The notes under the pieces were generated by a model. The model saw only the letters and a list, made by a program, of their open reading frames with translations, was not told the DNA's origin and did no database searches. DNA of 64,000 bases from positions 434,001 through 498,000 of the forward strand of contig NZ_SULM01000001.1 of assembly GCF_005250615.1 (NCBI RefSeq), written 5' to 3'. The number at the start of each line of letters is the position of its first letter. Position 1 is the stretch's first letter. The translations under genes were made by a program, and so were the position numbers. This stretch comes from Pseudomonas rhizoryzae (GTDB lineage Bacteria > Pseudomonadota > Gammaproteobacteria > Pseudomonadales > Pseudomonadaceae). Of this stretch, positions 36,030 to 45,256 are shown piece by piece.

Positions 36030-37378
36030 GGCAGTGTCTCCAGCTCCAGGGTTGGGGTGACGGCCGCACGCGGCCACAGCAGCGAGGCCACGGCGATGAC
36101 CTCGCGGACCGCCTTGGTGGCGCCGCCACCGCCGGCCGGGCCATTGGTGTAGAGGGTTTCCACCTCGTTACCGATCTGCACCGCCGCCGCCCGGCTGGCG
36201 CAGCGGCCGACGACGCGCAGCCGCACCTCCCAGGGTTCGCCAGCGGCCCGGGCCGCCAGGGTTTCCCCATGCAGGGCGTCGCAGCCGATCAGTTCGCAGC
36301 GCAGCTCTTCCACCGGTACACCACAGAGTTGCAGGCGCTCGCGCACCACGGCGGCTGCCAGTCGGGCCCGGGCGACGGCGCCTGGGCCGGCGTAGGAGAT
36401 CTGGCCTTCGCCATGCCAGCCGTCGCGATAGCCCACCGAGACCTTGAGCTGTTCCGGGCGCGGCTTACCCCGGGCACCGCTGACTGCCACCCGGTCGGGC
36501 GCCGCCTGCTGCAGGGCAACGCCGGAAAAGTCGGCGGTCACGTCCGGCGTCAGATAGGCCGCCGGGTCATGCACCTCGTAGAGCAACTGCTCGGTACAGG
36601 TCGCCGGGGTCACGCAGCCGCCGGAGCCGGCCACCTTGGTGAGGGTCGCCTGGCCGTCGGCGTCCACCTCGGCCAGGGGAAAGCCCAGGCGCGCGAGGTC
36701 GGGGACGTCCTTGTAGCCAGGGTCGGCGAAGTAGCCACCGGTGACCTGGCCGGCGCATTCCAGCAGGTGACCGACCAGGGTGCCGCGTCCGCGACGTTCC
36801 CAGTCGTCCGCCGCCCAGCCGAATTCGTGCACCAGCGGTGCCAGGAACAGCGAGGGATCGGCCACTCGCCCGGTGATGATGACATCGGCGTCCGCCTGCA
36901 GTGCCTGGACGATGCCTTCCACCCCCAGGTAGGCATTGGCCGAGATCAGTCGGTCGCCCAGCTCGGCTAGGGTCTGGCCATTGTCCAGCACGGCGTCGGT
37001 GGGCAACTGGGCCAGCACGTCGTCGCCGGCCACGGCGGCGATCTTCAGCCCCGTCACGCCCAGCTCCCTGGCCAGCGCCGCGACCTTGCGCGCCGCAGCG
37101 GTCGGATTGGCGGCACCCATGTTGGTGATCACCCGCAACCGCGACCGCCCGGCCTGGCGCAGCAGCGGCAGGATACGGCGCATCCGCGCCTCTAGCAGCG
37201 GATCGAAACCCGCTTCGGGATCGGCAAGCCGTGCCTGTTGCGCCAGGGCGATGGTGCGCTCGGCCAGGCATTCGAAGACCAGGTAGTCGAGCCGGCCGTG
37301 CTCGGCCAGCTCCACGGCGGGTTCGAGGCGATCGCCGGAATAGCCGGCGCCGCAGCCGATGCGAAGAAGACGGCTCAT
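36026..37378 (-). CDS. DUF1446 / AtuA-family protein
   Basis: A 450-residue protein of the AtuA/DUF1446 family. Typical segments are RIGCGAGYSGDRLEPAVELAE, LDYLVFECLAERTIAL, NMGAANPTAAARKVAALA, VIITGRVADPSLFLAPLVHEFGW and LLECAGQVTGGYFADP. The atu cluster of Pseudomonas catabolises citronellol and geraniol, but AtuA itself has no proven reaction, and none of the other atu genes occurs here. Instead the module comprises this gene, the ferredoxin-fold partner, a CitMHS carrier whose stop abuts the ATG, and a divergent LysR. That suggests work on an imported organic acid or its CoA derivative. Confidence 0.85.
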   Translation of the reverse strand: MSRLLRIGCGAGYSGDRLEPAVELAEHGRLDYLVFECLAERTIALAQQARLADPEAGFDPLLEARMRRILPLLRQAGRSRLRVITNMGAANPTAAARKVAALARELGVTGLKIAAVAGDDVLAQLPTDAVLDNGQTLAELGDRLISANAYLGVEGIVQALQADADVIITGRVADPSLFLAPLVHEFGWAADDWERRGRGTLVGHLLECAGQVTGGYFADPGYKDVPDLARLGFPLAEVDADGQATLTKVAGSGGCVTPATCTEQLLYEVHDPAAYLTPDVTADFSGVALQQAAPDRVAVSGARGKPRPEQLKVSVGYRDGWHGEGQISYAGPGAVARARLAAAVVRERLQLCGVPVEELRCELIGCDALHGETLAARAAGEPWEVRLRVVGRCASRAAAVQIGNEVETLYTNGPAGGGGATKAVREVIAVASLLWPRAAVTPTLELETLP

Positions 37379-38689
37379 CTAGAAGACTCCCAGGAGCAGG
37401 GCGGTCAGGGTCATCAGCACCGAGGCCGCGAACAGGAAGGGGATGGTGAAGCGCTGGTGATCGGCGAGATCCAATTTGCACAGGCCCACCAGCAGGAAGG
37501 TCGCCGGGGTCAGGGGGCTCACCGGGAAGCCGGTGGTGTGCACCCCGAGCAGCGAGGCCTGGGCCACCTGCACCGGATCCACGCCCAGGTTGCGGCCCAC
37601 CTCGGCGATCACCGGCATGACGCCGAAATAGTAGGAATCCGGATCGAACAGCAGGCTCAGCGGCATGGACAGGAAACCCACTACCGCTGGGATCAACTGG
37701 CCATGCCCGGCCGGGATGCCGGCCACCGCCACCTGGGCCATGGCCTTGAGCATGCCGCTGCCCTGCATGATGCCGGTGAAGACGCCGGCGGCGAAGAGGA
37801 TGCTGGCCATGGTCAGGGCGGTCTTGGCGTGGGCATCGATGCGCGCCTTCTGGGCGTCCACCGAAGGGTAGTTCAGGCTCAGCGCGGCCACGGTACCGAG
37901 CATGAACATCACCACCGGATCGACCCAGCCGGCGATCATCACGCCCATCACCACCAGGGTCAGCAGTAGGTTGATCCAGAAGCGGTCCGGACGCCGCAGG
38001 GCGCGCTCGGCGTCGCTGAGCACTCGCTCCGGCGCGGCACCGGCCCCGCCGCCGGCCAGCCAGGGCGCCTGGCCGGCCAGGGTCAGGCGCTTCTCCTCGC
38101 GCCGCCCGAGCCACCAGGCGCTGGCGAAGACGAAGGCCAGGCCCACCAGCTGCACCGGGATCAGCGGCTGGAACAGCTCGGCCACCGGCACGTGCAGGGC
38201 GGCCGACGAGCGCAGCACCGGCCCGGTCCAGGGCAGGAAGTTGACCCCGGCGGCCATGGCCGCCACGCAGGCGAGGATGCGCCGGTCCAGGCCCAGGCGG
38301 GTATAGAGCGGCAGCATGGCGGGAATGGTCACCAGGAAGGTCACCGCGCCGGAGCCGTCCAGGTGCACCAGCAGGGCGAGGAGGGCGCTGCCGCAGACGA
38401 TGCGCGTCGGCCGGGTGCCGACGGTGCGCAGGATGCGGTCGATGATGGGATCGAGCATCCCGGCGTCGGTCATGATGCCGAAGAACAGGATGGCGAAGAC
38501 GAACATGCCGATCACCGGGGCGACGCCCTTGATGCCGGCGATGATGAAGGCGCTGGTGCCCAGGCCGAAGCCACCGATCAGGGCCGCGGCGATGGGGATG
38601 ACGATCAGGGCGACCAGGGGCGAAACGCGTTTGCTCATGACCGCGACGAGCAACGTAAGGATGGTGACGACACCGAGCAGGGCGAGCAT
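37379..38689 (-). CDS. CitMHS-family organic-acid/metal transporter
   Basis: A 436-residue inner-membrane carrier, paralogous to the one at 6377-7690 (both open MLALLG, have MSK-R-SP near residue 23 and LFDPDSYYFGV or LSNDAYYFGV late). I start at ATG 38689; the 73-codon in-frame extension lies in the intergenic region and the divergent LysR promoter. It is the first gene of the AtuA-like unit and ends right at the start of the DUF1446 gene. It probably imports a tricarboxylate or similar metal-chelating acid. Confidence 0.87.
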   Translation of the reverse strand: MLALLGVVTILTLLVAVMSKRVSPLVALIVIPIAAALIGGFGLGTSAFIIAGIKGVAPVIGMFVFAILFFGIMTDAGMLDPIIDRILRTVGTRPTRIVCGSALLALLVHLDGSGAVTFLVTIPAMLPLYTRLGLDRRILACVAAMAAGVNFLPWTGPVLRSSAALHVPVAELFQPLIPVQLVGLAFVFASAWWLGRREEKRLTLAGQAPWLAGGGAGAAPERVLSDAERALRRPDRFWINLLLTLVVMGVMIAGWVDPVVMFMLGTVAALSLNYPSVDAQKARIDAHAKTALTMASILFAAGVFTGIMQGSGMLKAMAQVAVAGIPAGHGQLIPAVVGFLSMPLSLLFDPDSYYFGVMPVIAEVGRNLGVDPVQVAQASLLGVHTTGFPVSPLTPATFLLVGLCKLDLADHQRFTIPFLFAASVLMTLTALLLGVF

Positions 38690-38817
38690 GGCGGACTCCT
38701 TGGACCGTGGCGCGGCAGGCGGGCGCACGGGAGGTTTTGTTGTTGTGGGTCCAGTATTCGAAGACGTCCGATGTCCTGTAAATTGGAATCTTCCGAAGCA
38801 GCGTTCAGAAAAACAAA

Positions 38818-39699
38818 ATGAAGAATCTGCTCCAGCATGTGCAGGCCTTTCTCGCCGTGGCCCGCCAGGGCTCCTTCGCCCGCGCCGCGGAGGAATTGCA
38901 CCTGTCACCCCCGGCGCTCACCGTGCAGATCCAGCAACTCGAAGCCTGGCTGGAAGTACAGCTGCTGGAGCGCACCCCGCGCCGGGTCCAGCTCACCACC
39001 GCCGGTGAAGAGCTGCGCGGCCCGCTGGAGCGCATCCTGCTGGACCTGGGCGATGTCCAGACCCACGCCCGCGACCTGGCCGGCCTGCGCCGCGGGCGGA
39101 TCACCCTGGCGGCCTTGCCGTCCTTTTTCATGGGGCCCTTTCCCGAGTTGCTGAAGACCTTCCAGGCGCGCCATCCGGCCATCGAGATCCGCCTGCAGGA
39201 CGTGGTGGCCGGGCGGGTCGAGGCGCAGGTCAGGGAAGGGCAGGTGGACCTGGGCATCGGCGTCCGCCCGCGCGCCGTGGGCCTGGACTTCCAGCCGCTG
39301 TACGTCGATCACCTGCATCTCTTCGTGCCCCGCGACCATCCTTGGGCGGACCGTGCGGAAATCACCCTGGCCGAACTCGACGCGGTGCCGCTGTTGCTGA
39401 CCGGTCGCGACAGCAGCGTGCGCGAATGCCTGGACTTCGCCTTCGCCGCCGCCGGCCTGCGCCTGGTGGTGGCGCTGGAGGCCAACTACATGAGCACCTT
39501 GCTGGCCCTGGTGGCGGCTGGGCAGGGCCTGGCTTTGCTACCGGAATCGGCCGGTGGCGAGGCCCCGGTGGTGGCCCTGCCGGTCCGCGGCGAGAGCCTG
39601 GCCCGGCCGCTGGGCATCCTCACCCCCACCGGGCGCAGCCTCACCCCGGCGGCCCAGGCCTTTGTCGAGTTGCTCAGGGAGCGGCTGCAGGTGCTCTAG
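38818..39699 (+). CDS. LysR-family regulator of the CitMHS/AtuA-like unit
   Basis: LTTR of 293 residues with the HTH at about 4-62 (AAEELHLSPPALTVQIQQLE) and a substrate-binding domain ending LVAAGQGLALLPESA. It is divergent from the CitMHS gene across 128 bp and is probably its activator. Its TAG stop shares the palindrome CTAG with the stop of the convergent LysR gene. Confidence 0.9.
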   Translation: MKNLLQHVQAFLAVARQGSFARAAEELHLSPPALTVQIQQLEAWLEVQLLERTPRRVQLTTAGEELRGPLERILLDLGDVQTHARDLAGLRRGRITLAALPSFFMGPFPELLKTFQARHPAIEIRLQDVVAGRVEAQVREGQVDLGIGVRPRAVGLDFQPLYVDHLHLFVPRDHPWADRAEITLAELDAVPLLLTGRDSSVRECLDFAFAAAGLRLVVALEANYMSTLLALVAAGQGLALLPESAGGEAPVVALPVRGESLARPLGILTPTGRSLTPAAQAFVELLRERLQVL

Positions 39700-40607
39700 T
39701 ACTCGAAGGGCTGCCCCAGCTCCTGCTGCAGCCAGTCGAGAAAGCGTCGCACCCGGGCGTAGCGCGAGTGCGCCCGGGGAAACACCAAGTGGTGTGCGGC
39801 CACCGGTAGGTCGTCATCCTGGGGCAGCACCCGCACCAGATCGCCGCGGGCCAGATAGTCCGCCGCCAGCACCGTGCTTTCCAGGGCGAAGCCCAGGCCA
39901 TGGCGGGCGGCTTCCAGGCTCATATAGGAACGGTCGAAACTCAGGGTGTAGGGCCGTTCCGGCAGCGCCAGGCCCTGCTGGGCGAACCAGTTGGGCCACT
40001 TCATCAGCGTCGCTTCGGACAGGATGAGTTCGCTGTGCAACAGATCCGCCGGCGAGTGGATCGGCCGCTTCTCCAGTAGCTTCGGTGCGGCCAGCACCGC
40101 CAAGCGTTCACGCTGCAGGGTGCGGATCTCCAGGTTCGGCCAGTTGGGCAGGCCGTGGCGGATGTCGATATCGACCTTGTCGCGACTGAAATGCAGGGAC
40201 TCGTAGGAGCAGGAGAGATTGAGCTGCAGGTCGGGATGGCTCTGGCGGAATAGCTCCAGTCGCGGCATCAGCCAGAGCAGGCCGAAGCTCGGCGCCGAGT
40301 GCAGGCGCAGGCATTCCAGGCCGGCATCGCTGGTCGCGCGATCCGTGGCCATTGCAAGCCGGTGCAGCACCTCGCTGACCTCTTCCAGGTATTGCTCCCC
40401 GGCCGGAGTCAGGGTCATGCCGCGCGCCCCGCGGACGAAGAGGGCGCGACCCACCAGGGCTTCCAGCTTGGCCAGCTGATGGCTGACCGCCGAGGGCGTC
40501 AGCGCCAGTTGCTCGGCGGCGCGGGCGACGTTGGCGAAGCGGGCGGTCTGCTCGAAGGCTTGAAGGGCTTTCAGTGGTGGCAGGGAAAGCGGCTTGCCGG
40601 AGTCCAT
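39696..40607 (-). CDS. LysR-family regulator, GcvA-like subgroup
   Basis: LTTR of 303 residues beginning LPPLKALQAFEQTARFANVARAAEQLALTPSAVSHQLAKLE, the GcvA/AmpR-like subgroup signature. The effector domain follows, including LLWLMPRLELFRQSHPDLQ and VDIDIRHG. It is divergent from the SDR-MFS pair across 179 bp, which makes it their likely regulator. Its stop overlaps that of the convergent LysR by 4 bp. Confidence 0.9.
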   Translation of the reverse strand: MDSGKPLSLPPLKALQAFEQTARFANVARAAEQLALTPSAVSHQLAKLEALVGRALFVRGARGMTLTPAGEQYLEEVSEVLHRLAMATDRATSDAGLECLRLHSAPSFGLLWLMPRLELFRQSHPDLQLNLSCSYESLHFSRDKVDIDIRHGLPNWPNLEIRTLQRERLAVLAAPKLLEKRPIHSPADLLHSELILSEATLMKWPNWFAQQGLALPERPYTLSFDRSYMSLEAARHGLGFALESTVLAADYLARGDLVRVLPQDDDLPVAAHHLVFPRAHSRYARVRRFLDWLQQELGQPFEY

Positions 40608-40786
40608 GAGGCGTGAGTCCTTTGGCCAGTTCGAAGCTGATTCTTGATCGACCAGGCCAGACTGCCAAGCCGCAGGCGTGAATTTTATTCAGCACGGTCT
40701 GACGCAGGCTGCGTTGCTGGGGCCCTGGGGCAGGGGCACGCTGACGACCAGCGATAGACCTCCACAACAACAAGAAGGATAGCGCC

Positions 40787-41551
40787 ATGCCCCTGCACTC
40801 CCTGCTGCTGCAAGACAAGATCGCCCTCGTCACCGGTGCCGCCTCCGCCCGCGGTATCGGTCGCGCCACCGCCCAGGCCTTCGCCGCCCAGGGCGCGCGG
40901 GTCATCATCCTCGACCTCGATGCCAGCGCCGCTCGCGACGCCGCGGCCAGTCTCGGCGAAGGTCATCTGGGCCTGGCCGCCAACGTGGCCGACGAAGCCC
41001 AGGTCAAGGCCGCGGTCGAGCAGGCGCTCGCCCAGTACGGGCGCCTCGATGTGCTGGTCAACAACGCCGGCATCACCCAGCCGGTGAAGACCCTGGAGAT
41101 CGGCCGCGCCGATTACGACCGCATCCTCGACGTCAACCTGCGCGGCACCCTGCTGATGTCCCAGGCGGTGATTCCGGCCATGCGCGAGCAGGGCGGTGGC
41201 AGCATCGTCTGCCTGTCCTCGGTCTCCGCCCAGCGCGGCGGCGGCATCTTCGGCGGCCCGCACTACAGCGCCGCCAAGGCCGGGGTGCTGGGCCTGACCA
41301 AGGCCATGGCGCGGGAATTCGGCCCGGATGGCATCCGCGTCAACGCCCTCACGCCCGGCCTGATCCAGACCGACATCACCGGCGGCCTGATGCACGACGA
41401 GCGCCGCCAGTCGATCATCGACGGCATCCCCCTGGGCCGCCTTGGCGAACCCCAGGACGTGGCCAATGCCGCGCTGTTCCTGGCCAGCGATCTCTCCAGC
41501 TACCTGACCGGCGTCACCCTGGACGTCAATGGCGGCATGCTGATCCACTGA
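40787..41551 (+). CDS. SDR-family oxidoreductase
   Basis: Classical short-chain dehydrogenase of 254 residues. It has the cofactor motif TGAASARGIG (a one-residue longer loop than the usual TGxxxGIG), NNAG, a serine in CLSSVSAQ, catalytic YSAAK and a C-terminal LDVNGGMLI. It resembles 3-oxoacyl-ACP-reductase-like enzymes acting on sugar acids or hydroxy acids. The MFS carrier follows 79 bp later and a GcvA-like LysR is divergent. Together they look like a small uptake-and-oxidation operon. The substrate is unknown. Confidence 0.87.
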   Translation: MPLHSLLLQDKIALVTGAASARGIGRATAQAFAAQGARVIILDLDASAARDAAASLGEGHLGLAANVADEAQVKAAVEQALAQYGRLDVLVNNAGITQPVKTLEIGRADYDRILDVNLRGTLLMSQAVIPAMREQGGGSIVCLSSVSAQRGGGIFGGPHYSAAKAGVLGLTKAMAREFGPDGIRVNALTPGLIQTDITGGLMHDERRQSIIDGIPLGRLGEPQDVANAALFLASDLSSYLTGVTLDVNGGMLIH

Positions 41552-41630
41552 TCGCCCCCCTCGTTCTCAACGCTCTGCATCGAAGAGGGCGCCAGCGGCT
41601 GCGGCGCCCATAACAACAAGAGATCAGACC

Positions 41631-42929
41631 ATGACTACGCTCACCCTGACGGCAACCGCCTCCGCGCGCGCCAATGCCTATCGCAAGACCGCCTGGCGGC
41701 TGATGCCCTTCCTCATGCTGTGCTACTTCTGCGCCTATCTGGACCGGGTCAACGTCGGTTTCGCCAAGCTGCAGATGATGAACGACCTGGCCCTGAGCGA
41801 AGCCGTCTACGGCCTCGGCGCCGGCATGTTCTTCCTCGGCTATTTCCTCTGCGAGGTACCCAGCAACATCATCCTGCACAAGGTCGGCGCCCGCCGCTGG
41901 ATCGCCCGCATCATGATCACCTGGGGCATCCTCTCGGCGATGTTCGCCTTCGTCGAGACGGCCTGGCAGTTCTATCTGCTGCGCTTCCTGCTCGGCGTGG
42001 CCGAGGCGGGGCTGGCGCCGGGCCTGCTGCTCTATCTCACCTTCTGGTTTCCCTCCTACCGCCGCGCCCGCATGACGGTGCTCTGGTTCGTCGCCATACC
42101 CCTGTCGGGGATGATCGGCGGGCCGTTGTCGGGCTGGATCATGAATCAGTTCGCCGGTGTCCATGGCTGGGCCGGCTGGCAGTGGATGTTCGTCATCGAA
42201 GCCATTCCCACGGGAGTGGTTGGCCTGATGGTGCTGGGTTACCTCAAGGACGGCGTGCACCAGGCGACCTGGCTGGACGACGAAGAAAAGGCGCTGATCC
42301 AGAAGGAGCTGGCCGAGGACAACCAGCACAAGACCGAACACGCCAACGCGCGCGACTTCATCGGTGATCGCCGCCTGTGGCTGCTGGCCGGCATCTACTT
42401 CTGCGTGGTCATGGGCCAGTACGCCATCACCTTCTGGCTGCCGACCCTGGTGCGCAATTCGGGCGTCGCCGATCCGCTACAGATCGGCCTGCTCACCAGC
42501 CTGCCCTACATGTGCGCCATCGTCGCCATGCTGCTGGCCGGGCGCAGCGGGGACAAGCACCGCGAACGCCGCTGGCACCTGGTGATTCCCATGCTGCTGG
42601 GCGCCTGCGGCCTCAGCCTCGCCGCGGTCTTCGGCCACAACGTCACCCTGTCGATCCTCAGCCTGTGCCTGGCCGCGGCCGGCATCCTTTCCGCGTCCTC
42701 GCTGTTCTGGATGCTGCCCACCACGCTGCTGGGCGGGGTCACCGCCGCCGCCGGCATCGCCGCGGTGAACAGCTTCGCCAACCTGGCCGGCTTCTGCTCG
42801 CCCTACCTGATCGGCTGGATCACCACCAGCACCGGCTCAAGCGCCATCGGCATGTTCCTCATCACCGGGGTACTGGTGATCGGCGCCACGCTGGTCCTGC
42901 GCATCCCCGCCGCCTTGGTCAATCGTTAA
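41631..42929 (+). CDS. MFS transporter of the anion:cation symporter (ACS) family
   Basis: A 432-residue, 12-helix carrier. It has the ACS-type start YRKTAWRLMPFLMLCYFCAYLDRVNVGFAKLQM, FFLGYFLCEVPSNIILHKVGARRW and LRFLLGVAEAGLAPGLLLYLTFWFP. ACS members move organic anions such as tartrate, phthalate, gluconate or galactonate with protons. It is paired with the SDR gene upstream. A six-codon stub (MTASSP) with a plausible ribosome site begins 14 bp after its stop. Confidence 0.88.
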   Translation: MTTLTLTATASARANAYRKTAWRLMPFLMLCYFCAYLDRVNVGFAKLQMMNDLALSEAVYGLGAGMFFLGYFLCEVPSNIILHKVGARRWIARIMITWGILSAMFAFVETAWQFYLLRFLLGVAEAGLAPGLLLYLTFWFPSYRRARMTVLWFVAIPLSGMIGGPLSGWIMNQFAGVHGWAGWQWMFVIEAIPTGVVGLMVLGYLKDGVHQATWLDDEEKALIQKELAEDNQHKTEHANARDFIGDRRLWLLAGIYFCVVMGQYAITFWLPTLVRNSGVADPLQIGLLTSLPYMCAIVAMLLAGRSGDKHRERRWHLVIPMLLGACGLSLAAVFGHNVTLSILSLCLAAAGILSASSLFWMLPTTLLGGVTAAAGIAAVNSFANLAGFCSPYLIGWITTSTGSSAIGMFLITGVLVIGATLVLRIPAALVNR

Positions 42930-43056
42930 TCGAGGTACAGCTCATGACCGCTTCTTCGCCATAGCTCGTATTGCCTACGCCGCACGACCGCTACGGCAGC
43001 TCCACCACGGCGGTCTGCCAGCAGATCGAGGGCCGGTTGTAGGGGTGGAGGAAAGA

Positions 43057-43090
43057 GGGCGCCTGCCGTTATCCGGCTAACCAGGCGCCC
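43057..43090 (+). terminator. Hairpin terminator-like structure before mdcR
   Basis: A perfect 9-bp stem, GGGCGCCTG with CAGGCGCCC, and a 16-nt loop, between the SDR-MFS operon and mdcR. There is no T tract, so strength is uncertain. Confidence 0.55.
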
Positions 43091-43157
43091 CAGCCCTCGA
43101 CGCCGCCGGCCCATCCGGGCAAGGTGAACAGCTGACTTCCACCACCCGCTGTCCGCC

Positions 43158-44066
43158 ATGTCCGATAACGATGACCTCACCCTGCGCAAGCTGGAGATCT
43201 TTCTGGCCTTCATGCGCAGCCGTAACCTGGCGCGGGCCGCCGCCGAGCTGGGCACCAGCCATGTCAGCGTGCACCGCGCCATCCATTCGCTGGAGAGCGC
43301 CCTGCGTTGTCCGCTGTTCAAGCACGAGGGGCGCACCTTGACGCCGCTGGACGGCGCCTTCGTGCTGGAAGCGCGCGCCGAGCGACTGATGCAGGACCTG
43401 GCCGAGACGGTACGGCTCACCCGGCAGGCAGCGGGCTTCTCGGCCGATCGCTTTCGCCTGGGCGCGCTCTATTCGCTGACGGTCAAGACCGTGCCCCAGC
43501 TGATCATGGGCCTCAAGCTCAGGCGCAGCGAACTCAATATCGACCTGGTGCTGGGTTCCAACGCCGATCTCGCCGAGCAGCTGCACGATTTCAAGCTGGA
43601 CGCCATGCTGGTGGCCTTGGACGACGCCGTGGTAAATGCCGACTGCGAGAGTGTGGAGCTGTTCAGCGACGACATCTTCCTGGCCGCACCTAGCGACTCG
43701 CCCTTTGCCGACCAGGCCGAGGTGGACCTGCGCGACCTGGCCGGGGTGCCCTTCGTGACCCTGACCCAGGGCTTCGCCACCTTTCGCGACGGCCGCCAGG
43801 TGTTCGCCCAGGCCGGCTTCGAGCCGGAGGTGATCATGCAGGTCAACGACATCTTCTCGCTGATGAGCATGGTCAGCTCCGGGGTGGGCTATGCGCTGCT
43901 GCCGGGGCGGGTCGAGGCGGTCTACCAGAACCGCCTCAAGCTCTTGCCCCTGGCGCCGCGCTACCGCCTGCAACAGCGCATCGGCGCGGTCTTCCTGCGC
44001 AGCCGCGAGCGCGATCCCAATCTGCTGGCCTTCGTTGCCGAGTGCCGGATGTACGCGCGGAGCTAG
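43158..44066 (+). CDS. mdcR: LysR-family malonate utilisation regulator MdcR
   Basis: LTTR of 302 residues. The HTH (about 8-66) contains ARAAAELGTSHVSVHRAIHSLESALRCPLF. The effector domain includes LVLGSNADLAEQLHDFKLDAMLVALDD and SLMSMVSSGVGYALLPGR. Its place at the end of the mdc cluster, convergent with mdcM, is that of MdcR in pseudomonads. It is expected to activate the mdc operon in the presence of malonate. The stops of mdcR and mdcM overlap in CTAG. Confidence 0.87.
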   Translation: MSDNDDLTLRKLEIFLAFMRSRNLARAAAELGTSHVSVHRAIHSLESALRCPLFKHEGRTLTPLDGAFVLEARAERLMQDLAETVRLTRQAAGFSADRFRLGALYSLTVKTVPQLIMGLKLRRSELNIDLVLGSNADLAEQLHDFKLDAMLVALDDAVVNADCESVELFSDDIFLAAPSDSPFADQAEVDLRDLAGVPFVTLTQGFATFRDGRQVFAQAGFEPEVIMQVNDIFSLMSMVSSGVGYALLPGRVEAVYQNRLKLLPLAPRYRLQQRIGAVFLRSRERDPNLLAFVAECRMYARS

Positions 44067-44842
44067 CCGCCAACGAGCGCGCGGGTCGCCAGGAACAACA
44101 GCGACGGACCGAGCAGGCACCCCAGGGCGGTGTAGAAGGCCGCGGTCAGGCAGCCGTAGGGCACCAACCGCGGATCGGTCGCCGCCAGGCCCCCTGCGAC
44201 GCCGCTGGAGGTGCCCATCAGACCGCCGAAGATCACCGCGGTGCGCGGATTGTTCAGGCCGATGTAGGGCGCCAGGAAGGGCGTGGCGATCATCACCACG
44301 ATGGACTTCACCAGGCCGGCGGCGATGGACAGCGCCATGACGTCAGAGCTGGCGCCGATGGCCGCACCGGTCACCGGGCCGACGATATAGGTCACTGCGC
44401 CCGCACCTATGGTGGTCAGGCTGACCGCGTCGGTGTAGCCAAACGCCAGGGCGATGGCGACGCCCGCGATGAAGGAGGAGAACACCCCCATCAGCAGCGC
44501 GATGACACCAGCGATGCCCGCCTCGCGCAGCTCGCGCATGTTGACGCCAAAGGCCGTCGCGGCGATGGCGAAGTCGCGCAGCATGGCGCCACCGAGCAGG
44601 CCCAGGCCCCCCAGCAGCGGCAAGTCGACCAGGCCCTTCTGGCCGCCACTGATGACCCCGCCGACATAGGCGAGCAGCAGGCCGAGAAAGATGGCGATGG
44701 CCGAGCCGTGCAGGCGACCGCGGGTGAGCTTGTCGGAGAGCCAGTAGGAGACCCACATGATGACGCCGATGATGGCGAAGGACGCGATCAAACCGTAGGA
44801 CTGGGTGGTCTTGCTCAGGGCTTCGATCAGCATGGCGGTCAC
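44063..44842 (-). CDS. mdcM: Malonate transporter subunit MadM/MdcM
   Basis: The 259-residue hydrophobic subunit of the two-component malonate:cation symporter (MSS family). It has about seven membrane segments and the family stretches IFLGLLLAYVGGVISGGQKG and GLMGTSSGVAGGLAATDPRLVPYGCLTAAFYTALG. It overlaps mdcL by 4 bp, so the two are coupled. Together they import malonate for the decarboxylase encoded upstream. Confidence 0.92.
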   Translation of the reverse strand: MTAMLIEALSKTTQSYGLIASFAIIGVIMWVSYWLSDKLTRGRLHGSAIAIFLGLLLAYVGGVISGGQKGLVDLPLLGGLGLLGGAMLRDFAIAATAFGVNMRELREAGIAGVIALLMGVFSSFIAGVAIALAFGYTDAVSLTTIGAGAVTYIVGPVTGAAIGASSDVMALSIAAGLVKSIVVMIATPFLAPYIGLNNPRTAVIFGGLMGTSSGVAGGLAATDPRLVPYGCLTAAFYTALGCLLGPSLLFLATRALVGG

Positions 44843-45243
44843 CGGGCGGTCTGGCTAAGGGGGGCGGGAGTCGTGGTCGCGGGCTTCTTGCGGCCCAGGC
44901 GGTCGAGCACCGGGACCAGTGCGAAGGCGATACCCACAGCCGTCAGGCCGGCGAGGATGGCCATGGGACCGCTGTGCAGGGCGCCCACCACGTTCTGCTG
45001 CGCCGCCATGGCGACCACGATGGGAATGTAGATGGCACTCCAGAACTCCACGCCCTGTTCGGTCTTGGCCGCAAGTCCGGTGCCTCGGTTGCTGATCCAA
45101 CTGCTGAAAAAGATCAGCAGCAACATGGCGATGCCGACACCGCCGACGTTGGCGGGTACGCCGATGAGCCGGCCCAGAACTTCGCCGACGAAGATGCCGG
45201 CCAGGGTGCAGAGGGAGAGTAAAGCGACACCGTAGATGATCAT
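44839..45243 (-). CDS. mdcL: Malonate transporter subunit MadL/MdcL
   Basis: The 134-residue small subunit of the MadLM malonate symporter, with about four hydrophobic segments and the N-terminus MIIYGVALLSLCTLAGIFVGEVLGRLIG typical of the family. The ribosome site GAGGAC lies ahead of the ATG. It is separated from mdcH by a three-copy repeat array of about 325 bp, so transcription of mdcLM may be attenuated relative to mdcA-H. Confidence 0.92.
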   Translation of the reverse strand: MIIYGVALLSLCTLAGIFVGEVLGRLIGVPANVGGVGIAMLLLIFFSSWISNRGTGLAAKTEQGVEFWSAIYIPIVVAMAAQQNVVGALHSGPMAILAGLTAVGIAFALVPVLDRLGRKKPATTTPAPLSQTAR

Positions 45244-45256
45244 TGTTGTTGTCCTC

